NCBI RefSeq assembly: GCF_027942865.1
Contig: NC_134510.1
Location: forward strand, 11,498,743 to 11,562,742
DNA length: 64,000 nucleotides
Direction: 5' to 3'
DNA from: Odontesthes bonariensis
Lineage: Eukaryota; Chordata; Actinopteri; Atheriniformes; Atherinopsidae
The first letter of the stretch is position 1. Every line of letters starts with the position of its first letter. A program made the translations under genes and the position numbers. Positions 1 to 7,883 of this stretch are shown here, piece by piece. The notes beneath the pieces are model-generated. The model worked only from the letters and a program-made list of their open reading frames with translations. It made no database searches and had not been told where the DNA came from.

Positions 1-281
1 GGATCAGTTCATGATTCTAGGATCTTCCGAGCATCCTCACTGGCACAGAGGTTTGCACAAGGTGCAAGAATTTTACTTACCTGAAGGAGTGTACTTTTGA
101 AGTAAGGTGTAGCATAGGCAGAATTTTGGTAATGTAATGAGAGGTCAGGTGTAGAGGTCATCTTAAGGAATTTAAAGTGCTCGTCATACTTTATTATAGA
201 TAGCCATATAAGGCACATATTGCATCAAATTGCCAAGTCTTAACACATGTATATCCATCCAACATTTCTCTTATTCTGCAG

Positions 282-430
282 GAGAGTTCAATGGTGTCCT
301 GCTTGGGGACAGAGGCTATGCATGCTGGCCGTACGTCCTCACACCATAGCCTGATCCAGGAACAAGGGCATGCACATGCACATGCTAAAACAAGGGCACG
401 GATAGAAATGACCTTTGGCCAAATTAAATA
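282..430 (+). pseudogene. PIF/Harbinger transposase fragment (HARBI1-like C-terminal exon)
   Basis: Plus-strand translation from a splice-acceptor-like CTGCAG at 276-281 gives NGVLLGDRGYACWPYVLTP, the block containing the GDxGY motif of PIF/Harbinger DDE transposases. After an in-frame stop and a frameshift in a CA/TG-rich stretch (near 370) it continues AKTRARIEMTFGQIK, the region holding the catalytic Glu (xxRxxxExxFGxxK). The stop and the shift show it is dead. The same remnant, with a different small indel, is at 51565-51715. Nothing else of this element is obvious nearby. Confidence 0.75.
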
Positions 431-470
431 CATTGCTTCCATTGCTTAAAGTTCTCAAGGACCATGGCTG

Positions 471-838
471 ACTTCTGACAGAGCCATCTTAAATTAATAG
501 TATACTTCATATTTTATACATTTTGTCTTGTGGACAACTTTTCAGGCTCAAGTCTTTTCTTCGTTGAGATCTAGTGCCTGAAAGGACTCAGTTTCTCCTG
601 ACACAGTGAGGGATCTATACAGGGACACATATTTCTTTTGATCCTTATTGTTGTGACCTTTGAGTTAGAACTTCTTTTCATCATTTAGCATTGACACAGT
701 AGCAGTTTAAGTCAGAGCAAGTGTAAGGAGGCTAAATGGACAGATATGATTTATAACTTTCCACACGTTTAGGTCATGGCACCCCACTGGAATGATTTCT
801 GGGCCCGCTGACAGTGTCGTCAAATATTCCTTTTAGTA
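471..838. other. Spacer before the tRNA array, no gene seen
   Basis: AT-rich sequence shared with 51760-52121. No open frame, RNA gene or transposon terminus was recognised. The last 50 bases match the leader that precedes every tRNA-Leu unit (GGGCCCGCYGACAGTGTCGT type). Confidence 0.6.
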
Positions 839-921
839 GTCAGGATGGCCGAGTGGTCTAAGGGGCTGCGTTCAGATCGCAGTCTCCCCTGGAGGCGTGG
901 GTTCAAATCCCTCTTCTGACA
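839..921 (+). tRNA. tRNA-Leu, anticodon CAG, degraded
   Basis: 83 nt with an acceptor stem GTCAGGA/TTCTGAC, a long variable arm and a B box GGTTCAAATCC. The anticodon loop is TTCAGAT, so the anticodon is CAG, but position 37 is A where the sibling copies have G. The T stem has a T-T mismatch (GTGGG against CCCTC). These changes suggest weak function or a pseudogene. A T4 run lies about 25 nt downstream. Confidence 0.85.
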
Positions 922-1413
922 TTGCAGACTTCTCCTAGAGAACCATTTTCTCTGGCAAGGCAACCCAAGTTTACTCCTTGCTTAGCAATACCATGTCGTA
1001 TTGCTATTCTGCCACTGCATCATCTAGTTTAAAGATTATTGTGGCCGCTTTACCTCCGAAGAGTTCTTGCTTCCAAATGCTATGCCTACTATTTGTTTGC
1101 CTCAGGAGCCCTGTTAAACAACAGCCAAGACACTTGTTGCATGAGAATCTTCTGACCACAGCTCAACTAGCTGTGTTGTCACAACCTTCTACAGTGCTTT
1201 GGGCAGGACAGAATCATTAGCAAAAGGAACATTGTTGATTATAAGGTCTTGGTTTGCACTTAACACCATAGTAAACGGTAAAGGGCTTTTGACCGAAGCA
1301 ACCTGGCCTAATGTTAGGCTATTTGAAGGGGGCTATTGACATTTAACCGAAAATGGGTGAGAGTATCAAAACAATCATCACTTGGTGGCAGGCAGCTGAT
1401 AAAAGACCTAGCT

Positions 1414-1485
1414 CTCTCCGTCTGGGAATCGAACCCCGATCTTCCGCATGACAGGCGGAGATACAGTCCATTATACTAACGAGGA
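1414..1485 (-). tRNA. tRNA-Asp, anticodon GTC
   Basis: 72 nt on minus starting TCCTCGTTAGTATAATGG. The anticodon loop CTGTCAT gives GTC. One T-stem pair is lost (CCCAG for CCCCG), and position 38 is T rather than C. A TTTT terminator lies about 10 nt downstream on minus (GATAAAAGAC on plus). Probably marginal. Confidence 0.88.
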
Positions 1486-1735
1486 ATTTCTATGTGACTG
1501 ACACAGTCGTCAGATGAAAAGACAACTATCGCCAAGGAGTGAAATAAGATTTTGGTGTCCCGTTTCAAGGTGCAGGAAAATTGCTATCACAGTCCCATCA
1601 CTCAGAAGGAGAGTCTTCCATGAAGCTGCATGCCTCGTCAATATTCCCCTTCAACACGAAGACAACGCAGACCCACATATTCGCTGGAATGATGCCTGGG
1701 CCCGCCGACAGTGTCGTCAAATATTCCTTTTAGTA

Positions 1736-1818
1736 GTCAGGATGGCCGAGCGGTCTAAGGCGCTGCGTTAAGGTCGCAGTCTCCCCTGGAGGCGTGGGTT
1801 CAAATCCCACTTCTGACA
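1736..1818 (+). tRNA. tRNA-Leu, anticodon AAG
   Basis: Well-formed 83-nt gene. The acceptor, D, anticodon (CTGCG/CGCAG), variable and T stems pair fully. The anticodon loop is TTAAGGT, giving AAG in a backbone that otherwise matches tRNA-Leu(CAG). A and B boxes are intact, and a TTTT terminator lies in the conserved CCATTTTCTC downstream. Confidence 0.93.
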
Positions 1819-2311
1819 TTGCAGACTTCTCCTAGAGGACCATTTTCTCTGGCTAGGCAACTCAAGTTTACTCCTTGCTTAGCAATACCATGTCGTATTG
1901 CTATTCTGCCACTGCATCATCTAGTTTAAAGATTATTGTGGCCGCTTTACCTCCGAAGAGTTCTTGCTTCCAAATGCTATGCCTACTATTTGTTTGCCTC
2001 AGGAGCCCTGTTAAACAACAGCCAAGACACTTGTTGCATGAGAATCTTCTGACCACAGCTCAACAAGCTGTGTTGTCACAACCTTCTACAGTGCTTTGGG
2101 AAGGACAGAATCATTAGCAAAAGGAACATTGTTGATTTTAAGGTCTTGGTGTGCACTTAACACCATAGTAAACAGGAAAGGGCTTTTGACCGAAGAAACC
2201 TGGCATCATGTTAGGCTATTTGAAGGGGGCTATTGACATTTAGGCCGAAGATGGGTGAGAGTATCAAAACAATCATCACTTGGTGGCAGGCAGCTGATAA
2301 AAGACCTAGCT

Positions 2312-2383
2312 CTCCCCGTCAGGAAATCGAACCCCGATCTTCCGCATGACAGGCGGAGATACTGTCCATTATACTAACGAGCA
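2312..2383 (-). tRNA. tRNA-Asp(GTC), damaged
   Basis: The anticodon loop is GTC type, but the second acceptor base is changed (TGCTCGT instead of TCCTCGT) and the T-loop side reads ATTTCCTGAC, so both the acceptor and T stems carry mismatches. Likely a pseudogene. Confidence 0.78.
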
Positions 2384-2634
2384 ATTTCTGTGTGACTGAC
2401 ACAGTCGTCAGATGAAAAGACAACTATCGCCAAGGAGTGAAAAACAGATTTAGGTGTCCCGTTTCAAGGTGCAGGAAAATTGCTATCACAGTCCCATCAC
2501 TCAGAAGGAGAGTCTTCCATGAAGCTGCATGCCTCGTCAATATTCCCCTTCAACACGTAGACAACGCAGACCCACATATTCGCTGGAATGATGCCTGGGC
2601 CCGCCGACAGTGTCGTCAAATATTCGTTTTAGTA

Positions 2635-2717
2635 GCCAGGATGGCCGAGCGGTCTAAGGGGCTTAGTTCAGGTCGCAGTCTCACCTGGAGGCGTGGGTTC
2701 AAATCCCACTTCTGACA
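2635..2717 (+). tRNA. tRNA-Leu, anticodon CAG, damaged anticodon stem
   Basis: The anticodon loop TTCAGGT gives CAG. The stem is CTTAG opposite CGCAG, so two of five pairs are lost, and the second acceptor base is C instead of T. The variable arm is also altered (TCACCTGG). Probably non-functional. Confidence 0.8.
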
Positions 2718-3209
2718 TTGCAGAGTTCTCCTAGAGGACCATTTTCTCTGGCAAGGCAACTCAAGTTTACTCCTTGCTTAGCAATACCATGTCGTATTGC
2801 TATTCTGCCACTGCATCATCTAGTTTAAAAATTATTGTGGCCGCTTTACCTCCGAAGAGTTCTTGCTTCCAAATGCTATGCCTACTATTTGTTTGCCTCA
2901 GGAGCCCTGTTAAACAACAGCCAAGACACTTGTTGCATGAGAATCTTCTGACCACAGCTCAACAAGCTGTGTTGTCACAACCTTCTACAGTGCTTTGGGA
3001 AGGACAGAATCATTAGCAAAAGGAACATTGTTGATTATAAGGTCTTTGTTTGCACTTAACACCGTAGTAAACGGGAAAGGGCTTTTGACCAAGCAACCTG
3101 GCCTCATGTTAGGCTATTTGAAGGGGGCTATTGACATTTAGGCCGAAGATGGGTGAGAGTATCAAAGCAATCATCACTTGGTAGCAGGCAGCTGATAAAA
3201 GACCAAGCT

Positions 3210-3281
3210 CTCCCCGTCGGGGAATCGAACCCCGATCTTCCGCGTGACAGGCGGAGATACTATCCATTATACTAACGAGGA
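3210..3281 (-). tRNA. tRNA-Asp, anticodon GTC, best-preserved copy
   Basis: The acceptor TCCTCGT/ACGGGGA, anticodon stem TCCGC/GCGGA with loop CTGTCAC, and T arm CGGGG/CCCCG all pair. It differs from the canonical vertebrate tRNA-Asp mainly in the D arm. A TTTT terminator follows on minus. This is the most likely functional Asp gene of array 1. Confidence 0.93.
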
Positions 3282-3531
3282 ACTTCTGTGTGACTGACAC
3301 AGTCGTCAGATGAGAAGACAACTATCGCCAAGTAGTGAAATAAGATTTTCGTGTCCCGTTTCAAGGTGCAGGAAAATTGCTATCACAGTCCCATCACTCA
3401 GAAGGAGAGTCTTCCATGAAGCTGCATGCCTCGTCAATATTCCCCTTCAACACGAACACAACGCAGACCCACATATTCGCTGGAATGATGCCTGGGCCCG
3501 CCGACAGTGTCGTCAAATATTCCTTTTAGTA

Positions 3532-3614
3532 GTCAGGATGGCCGAGCGGTCTAAGGCGCTGCGTTAAGGTCGCAGCCTCCCCTAGAGGCGTAGCTTCAAA
3601 TCCCACTTCCAACA
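3532..3614 (+). tRNA. tRNA-Leu, anticodon AAG, damaged 3' half
   Basis: The 5' half is intact, with anticodon loop TTAAGGT (AAG). The 3' half has a broken T stem (GTAGC against CCCAC) and an altered acceptor strand (TTCCAAC). Likely a pseudogene. Confidence 0.8.
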
Positions 3615-4107
3615 TTGCAGATATCTCCTAGAGGACCATTTTCTCTGGCAAGGCAACTCAAGTTTACTCCTTGCTTAGCAATACCATGTCGTATTGCTAT
3701 TCTGCCACTGCTTCATCTAGTTTAAAGATTATTGTGGCTGCTTTACCTCCGAAGAGTTCTTGCTTCCAAATGCTATGCCTACTATTTGTTTGCCTCAGGA
3801 GCCCTGTTAAACAACAGCCAAGACACTTGTTGCATGAGAATCATCTGACCACAGCTCAACAAGCTGTGTTGTCACAACCTTCTACAGTGCTTTGGGCAGG
3901 ACAGAATCATTAGCAAAAGGAATATTGTTGATTTTAAGGTCTTGGTTTGCACTCAACACCATAGTAAACGGGAAAGGGCTTTTGACCGAAGAAACCTGGC
4001 ATGATGTTAGGCTATTTGAAGGCGGCTATTGACATTTAGGCCGAAGATGGGTGAGAGTATCAAAACAATCATCACTTGGTGGCAGGCAGCTGATAAAAGA
4101 CCAAGCT

Positions 4108-4179
4108 CTCCCCGTCTGGGAATCGAACCCCGATCTTCCGCGTGACAGGCGGAGATACTGTCCATTATACTAACAAGGA
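4108..4179 (-). tRNA. tRNA-Asp, anticodon GTC
   Basis: Anticodon stem and loop are intact (CTGTCAC). The acceptor has one C-to-T change that still allows a G-U pair. One T-stem pair is lost (CCCAG). Possibly active at a low level. Confidence 0.86.
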
Positions 4180-4429
4180 ATTTCTGTGTGATTGACACAG
4201 TCGTCAGATGAAAAGACAACTATCGCCAAGGAGTGAAATAAGATTTTGGTGTCCCGTTTCAAGGTGCAGGAAAATTGCTATCACAGTCCCATCACTCAGA
4301 AGGAGAGTCTTTCATGAAGCTTCATGCCTTGTCAATATTCCCCTTCAACACGAACACAACGCAGACCCACATATTCGCTGGAATGATGCCTGGGCCCGCT
4401 GACAGTATCGTCAAATATTCCTTTTAGTA

Positions 4430-4466
4430 GTCAGGATGGCCGAGCGGTCTAAGGCGCTGCGTTAAA
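4430..4466 (+). pseudogene. Truncated tRNA-Leu (5' half only)
   Basis: Acceptor 5' strand, D arm and the 5' side of the anticodon arm are present up to CTGCGTTAA. Unrelated sequence replaces the 3' half, including the B box. This marks the right edge of array 1. Confidence 0.9.
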
Positions 4467-4695
4467 GGCCTACAGAAAGCTGACACTACACTCAATACAT
4501 AATCATAATACATACACAGAGGAACAATAATGATCCTTGGACCCTACACCAAAACATTTCATAAACCCAGAAATTTGCCGCTTGGAAATCCTTCCTGGAA
4601 TTCCAGATTGGGGGCGGGGCTTCTGTGTGACGTCACAGGTATCATGGGTTTTCTTGGCTGCCGCCATTGTAGTATGCTTGTTGAGTTGTGAAGGC
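4467..4695. other. Junction sequence with GC box and CRE-like site
   Basis: About 170 bp here are absent from the equivalent position of copy 2 (55362). It contains GGGGCGGGGC at 4611-4620 followed by the palindrome TGACGTCA at 4628-4635, a promoter-like pair, but no open frame follows directly. The last 55 bases are shared with copy 2 and abut the hAT end. Confidence 0.55.
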
Positions 4696-5689
4696 TAGTG
4701 GTGCAACGGATCATCATTGATCCGTGATCCGTTCGGATCAATTGTTTCAGTTCGGCACACATATGATCCTCGGATTGATTTGTGAAAAAAAATTTGTGGG
4801 CTTGTTCAGTCCTCACACAGCCGTTACCATTCCGCTAGTTCAAGGGACAGAGCTACTTTCCATGCTCTGGGTAAAAGTCTGCAACAGTTCCCTCCTCAAT
4901 AAGCAAACAGTCCTATGGCTCGTTTGTGATTTATTGTCCTCAGCGTACAACATGTAGAACAGTGGGCATGGAAAATAAAAGTAGGCTAGACTTCGGTGAC
5001 TACTGTAACGATAACTGCTGCCTCTAGTGCTACGTCCTTTTTCCATATACTCGCGCTGCCACACAAACCTGTCGCCTAGGTTACCACACAGACATAACAC
5101 GTAGCTGACATAGCGATAGCTAACATAAAGAAAACCCCTAACCTGCAACACAGCGTGGTCATGGCGAGCGGAGGAACAGAGGAGCTTGAACGCCCCACGT
5201 CATTTAAATCCCCTGTTTGGGAGCATTTTGGCTTCCCTGTCAAATTTAATGAAGAAGGAAAGAGGTTGGTGGATAAAACCGTGACGGTGTGTAGGCACTG
5301 TGGTACAAGAAAGCCACACAACAGTGGAAACACATCGAGCATGGCCACGTATTCGCAGCGATATCACCCCGGTGTTTCACTGACAGGAGTGAAACCGAAA
5401 GCGACTCAACAACTGGTCATCACCGCGTTAAGAAGCCCCCTTCCTTCACAATCCGACCGGGCTAAAGCGATCACAAACGCTGGAGACTGGTAAGTCTGAC
5501 AAGAAGCTATTAAAATTGTGACCCAGCATTCCGGTCTGCACTCACTGACTCCGGCACTGTGTAAAAAGTGTGTTGACAGGCTGTCAGTGTCAGTTAGCTT
5601 CAGTTGTCAGTGCAGTGCTTATCCCTCTCGACAAAATTATTTATGCCTCATCAACATCGTCCAGACTCGTGGCCTAGACCAAACACAGT
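4696..5689 (+). mobile_element. hAT element, left end and BED exon
   Basis: The terminus TAGTGGTGCAACGGATCA at 4696 resembles ends of fish hAT elements that start YAGNGGTGCAACGG. The BED-finger exon lies about 460 bp inside it. The right end of this element is not recognised, because the sequence passes into the P2X7-like exon after the Harbinger insertion. I infer an incomplete element. Confidence 0.65.
5161..5489 (+). pseudogene. BED-type zinc-finger exon of a hAT (ZBED-like) transposase
   Basis: ATG at 5161 opens a frame that stays open to a strong splice donor, CTG|GTAAGT, at 5489/5490. The product has the BED-finger arrangement VWEHFGF ... CRHCG ... NTSSMATYSQRYHPG, that is paired aromatic residues, CxxC and an H-x-x-x-H-like end (the first His of the usual H-x3-5-H is replaced, reading QRYH). 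BED fingers are the N-terminal DNA-binding module of many hAT transposases. No downstream transposase exon in the same orientation follows, so this is an orphan first exon. The copy at 55887 has an 8-nt deletion and is frameshifted. Confidence 0.75.
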
Positions 5690-6077
5690 GGCCCTCATTT
5701 ATCAAGCCGTCGTAGAAAGCATCGTAGATATGAGCGGAGAACTCGTCGTACGCAGAGGCTCAAGTGAGATTTACAGAACATGCGTACCACACCAATCCCA
5801 TCGTAAGACCGAGCGGCTGTTGATAAATCCGGTGGCTGAAATCCATCGTAATGATCCTAACCACGCCTTCTACAAAAGGGGGTTGAGAGGCCGCACCTAA
5901 AGAATTTGCGACATGGAAAGACGAAAGGCGGCAAAGAAACGCTGTCAACAGCGTTGGTGATGTAAATCGCAGACCGGACGAGTTATGTATTTTCCCCTAC
6001 TGTGATGGTCAATAAAATGTGATAAACTCCAGATTAAATTAAATCTAAAATTGAGCGATGTTTTACTTTTTCTCCAG

Positions 6078-6643
6078 TAAGATCAGGAAGAAGTGGTCCG
6101 ATATGAAATTGGCCAAAAAAGAAGGTCGCAGCTCTCCGACGCAGCATGTCACAAATGGGGGGGGGGGGGGGATCCAGGTTTGGATTTGAGTGTCTTGGAG
6201 GAGAGGGTGGCTGGCGTGATCGGAGCTACGTCCTCAACAGGCGTGCCAGGGAAACTTGACACTGATGCGCCCATGCTAGAGCTCGAGAATGGTAAGAATG
6301 ACTGCACACCCAAGACGTTTAAATAAAACAGTTGCTTTAATTTTCAACACAAATGAGGTTCCTAATCAAACTAATATTTTTCATTCACAGATGAATCCGA
6401 AGTGGCATCCGGGCAACCTGACCCGCGCAACGAATACGCGGCCCGTCAACATCCGAAGCCTCTGCCTCTGCCTCTGCCCCCCGGTCTGCAGCGTCACACC
6501 GGCCAGCCGTGTTAACCACAGAGGTCCTAGAAAGACAAACAGAGATCGTGAAGTGGATGATGGCTTTAACACCTACCATGCAATCTATCGACAGTACATT
6601 GAAAGACATAAATGAAACACTGAAGTCACAGAATAAATGCTGA
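6078..6643 (+). pseudogene. Harbinger Myb/SANT-like protein, C-terminal part
   Basis: After an acceptor TTTTCTCCAG the frame reads RKKWSDMKLAKKEGR, the end of a Myb/SANT-like trihelix domain of Harbinger accessory proteins. A 15-G run (6157-6171) shifts the frame. The next block DLSVLEERVAGVIG is typical of the linker in these proteins. A donor AATG|GTAAGA near 6290 and an acceptor CATTCACAG near 6390 frame an intron. The last exon needs one more frame change and ends LERQTEIVKWMMALTPTMQ followed by a coiled-coil tail, stop at 6641. Several shifts show it is inactive. Confidence 0.75.
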
Positions 6644-6699
6644 AAGAAATCCTTGTTCTCCTTTTTTTTTTCCTTGAATAACAGAATGCTTACCGAAAG

Positions 6700-7025
6700 T
6701 CAGAATCGCTGAATAAGTTCCTCTCTCCTCCTGAGCGCTCTTGGCTGTGCTGGCTGGTGGTAGGGATCTCTGGGTGCGGGGTCCTCTGGATGTACATCTG
6801 GAAATGGCACTCCATTTTTTTGGGCAATGTTATGGAGATCCCCGCATGCAATAATAATATTGCATACCTTTTCGGGCGGATAGGGTTCCCCCCGCAGCCG
6901 AGAGACAGATCCAGCTTTAGGAGCCCTATACACCTCTCCACAGTGGCACGCGTGCGCGAATGCGCAGTGTTAAAGCGCCTCTCCTGTTCGGTGTGAGGGT
7001 GCGCGGTTGAATAATGAGCCATCAC
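6700..7025 (-). pseudogene. Harbinger DDE transposase, C-terminal part
   Basis: Minus-strand frames give RRFNTAHSRTRATVERCIGL, the block with the catalytic Glu (TRxxVERxxGLLK), then after a frameshift near 6927 PPEKVCNIIIACGDLHNIA, the conserved C-terminal helix of HARBI1-type transposases. Only the last quarter of the protein survives. The two catalytic Asp regions are deleted. Convergent with the Myb-like remnant. Confidence 0.85.
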
Positions 7026-7381
7026 TCTTCCAATTACGGAGTTGTACTTGTTTAATTTATTTAATTTGCGTTTATGTTTATATTTATGTTGAAGTCAAAT
7101 AAAACATGGGCCTTCTTTAAAGTGATAAGTCTGTAATTTCAACCAAGGGATTTGTTGCGACTCCTGAGCACGCACTAGTGACGCTGCTGTATTGCAGTCA
7201 CCGCAAGTCAAAATGGAAAAGTGCGTACACGGCCTCAGACCTGTCGTGGCGATTTCATCTTTCCTGCGCTCACGATGGATTTGATAAATGCCAACCTTTG
7301 CGCAGAAAAGAACGTACACACGACCTACGCACGTTTTTCGTCTTACGCAAGTTTGATAAATGAGGGCCAGTGTATGCTCAC

Positions 7382-7638
7382 CAATCGGCATTCTGAAGAC
7401 GACCAAAATCACCATGATCACCATCATCGTCCCCACTGCTCTCGGACTCGGACTCCGACCCACTGTCACTGGCAATGGCTGGCTCAAACCTGTATGGTTC
7501 TAGCCCCAATCCCTCCTCGGTTTCTTCTTCAGGCTCTTCATTGTCATCAACAATATTCGGATCAAAATTTGCCGTGAAGAAGCTGTCCAGGTCTGGCAAA
7601 CTGCTGGCTTCGCTACTAGAACTACTAGTATCAGACAT
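7382..7638 (-). CDS. First coding exon resembling P2X7-like intracellular zinc-domain proteins
   Basis: Minus-strand ATG at 7638 opens 85 codons ending at a splice donor ATTG|GTGAGC (plus 7376-7381). The protein begins with a Ser/acidic stretch, continues EEGLGLEPYRFEPAIASDSG, then a long Ser/Glu/Asp run and ends RLQNADW. In many fish proteins annotated as P2X purinoceptor 7-like, a YxFEP motif and an acidic linker precede NxxWCxCxxC, the start of the zinc-binding P2X7 ballast-type domain, so the next exon would be expected to start with that Cys cluster. No such exon follows on minus before the BED exon, so this may be an orphan. Copy 2 (56418-56674) differs by one residue (L to M) and is also open. 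Confidence 0.6.
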
Positions 7639-7675
7639 GTTGATTGTTGGGGGTTGTTCCAGCAGCTGGCACTCG

Positions 7676-7683
7676 TGACGTCA
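7676..7683. promoter_or_regulatory. CRE palindrome upstream of the P2X7-like exon
   Basis: TGACGTCA lies 38 bp upstream of the minus-strand ATG in a G+C-rich, TATA-less stretch. It is also present at 56712-56719. Its position suits a CREB/ATF-driven promoter for that exon; this is an inference. Confidence 0.5.
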
Positions 7684-7717
7684 CGCACCTGTCGTCTGCT
7701 ACTTCCGGTTTGCCAAA

Positions 7718-7883
7718 TGGCGGGCTATTCGAGTCAAATGTGGTGATAGTTTATTGGGCCTAATCAGGACTATCCAGGGGCCTAAAATTATTTTAAAACT
7801 TGGCGGGCTATTCGACTCAAATGTGGTGATAGTTTATTGGGCCTAATCAGGACTATCCAGGGGCCTAAAATAATTTTAAAACC
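7718..7883. repeat. 83-bp tandem duplication
   Basis: TGGCGGGCTATTCGA... is repeated from 7718 and again from 7801 with very few changes. Copy 2 has it once (56756), so the duplication is private to copy 1. Confidence 0.9.

Larger units (their letters stand above)
839..4466. repeat. Tandem tRNA-Leu/tRNA-Asp array 1, unit about 0.9 kb
   Basis: tRNA-Leu genes on plus start at 839, 1736, 2635, 3532 and 4430, giving periods of 897, 899, 897 and 898. Each complete unit also holds one minus-strand tRNA-Asp about 490 bp downstream of the Leu gene. Leu and Asp are therefore convergent within a unit and divergent across the unit junction. The non-tRNA sequence is nearly identical between units. The array ends inside the fifth Leu gene. 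Confidence 0.95.
5690..7368. mobile_element. PIF/Harbinger element, internally deleted (copy 1)
   Basis: Perfect terminal inverted repeats GGCCCTCATTTATCAA at 5690 and TTGATAAATGAGGGCC ending at 7368. The target-site duplication is AGT (5687-5689 and 7369-7371), and the empty site ACACAGTGTATG is preserved in copy 2 near 56402. It contains the C-terminal part of a Myb/SANT-like gene (plus) and of a DDE transposase (minus), facing each other, which is the usual Harbinger arrangement. A 1602-bp relative is at 47395-48996. Confidence 0.95.

Noticed and set aside
7475-7678. Plus-strand serine-rich frame opposite the P2X7-like exon
   Set aside because: Antisense of the acidic/Ser codon run; the minus frame has the ATG context, motif and splice donor.
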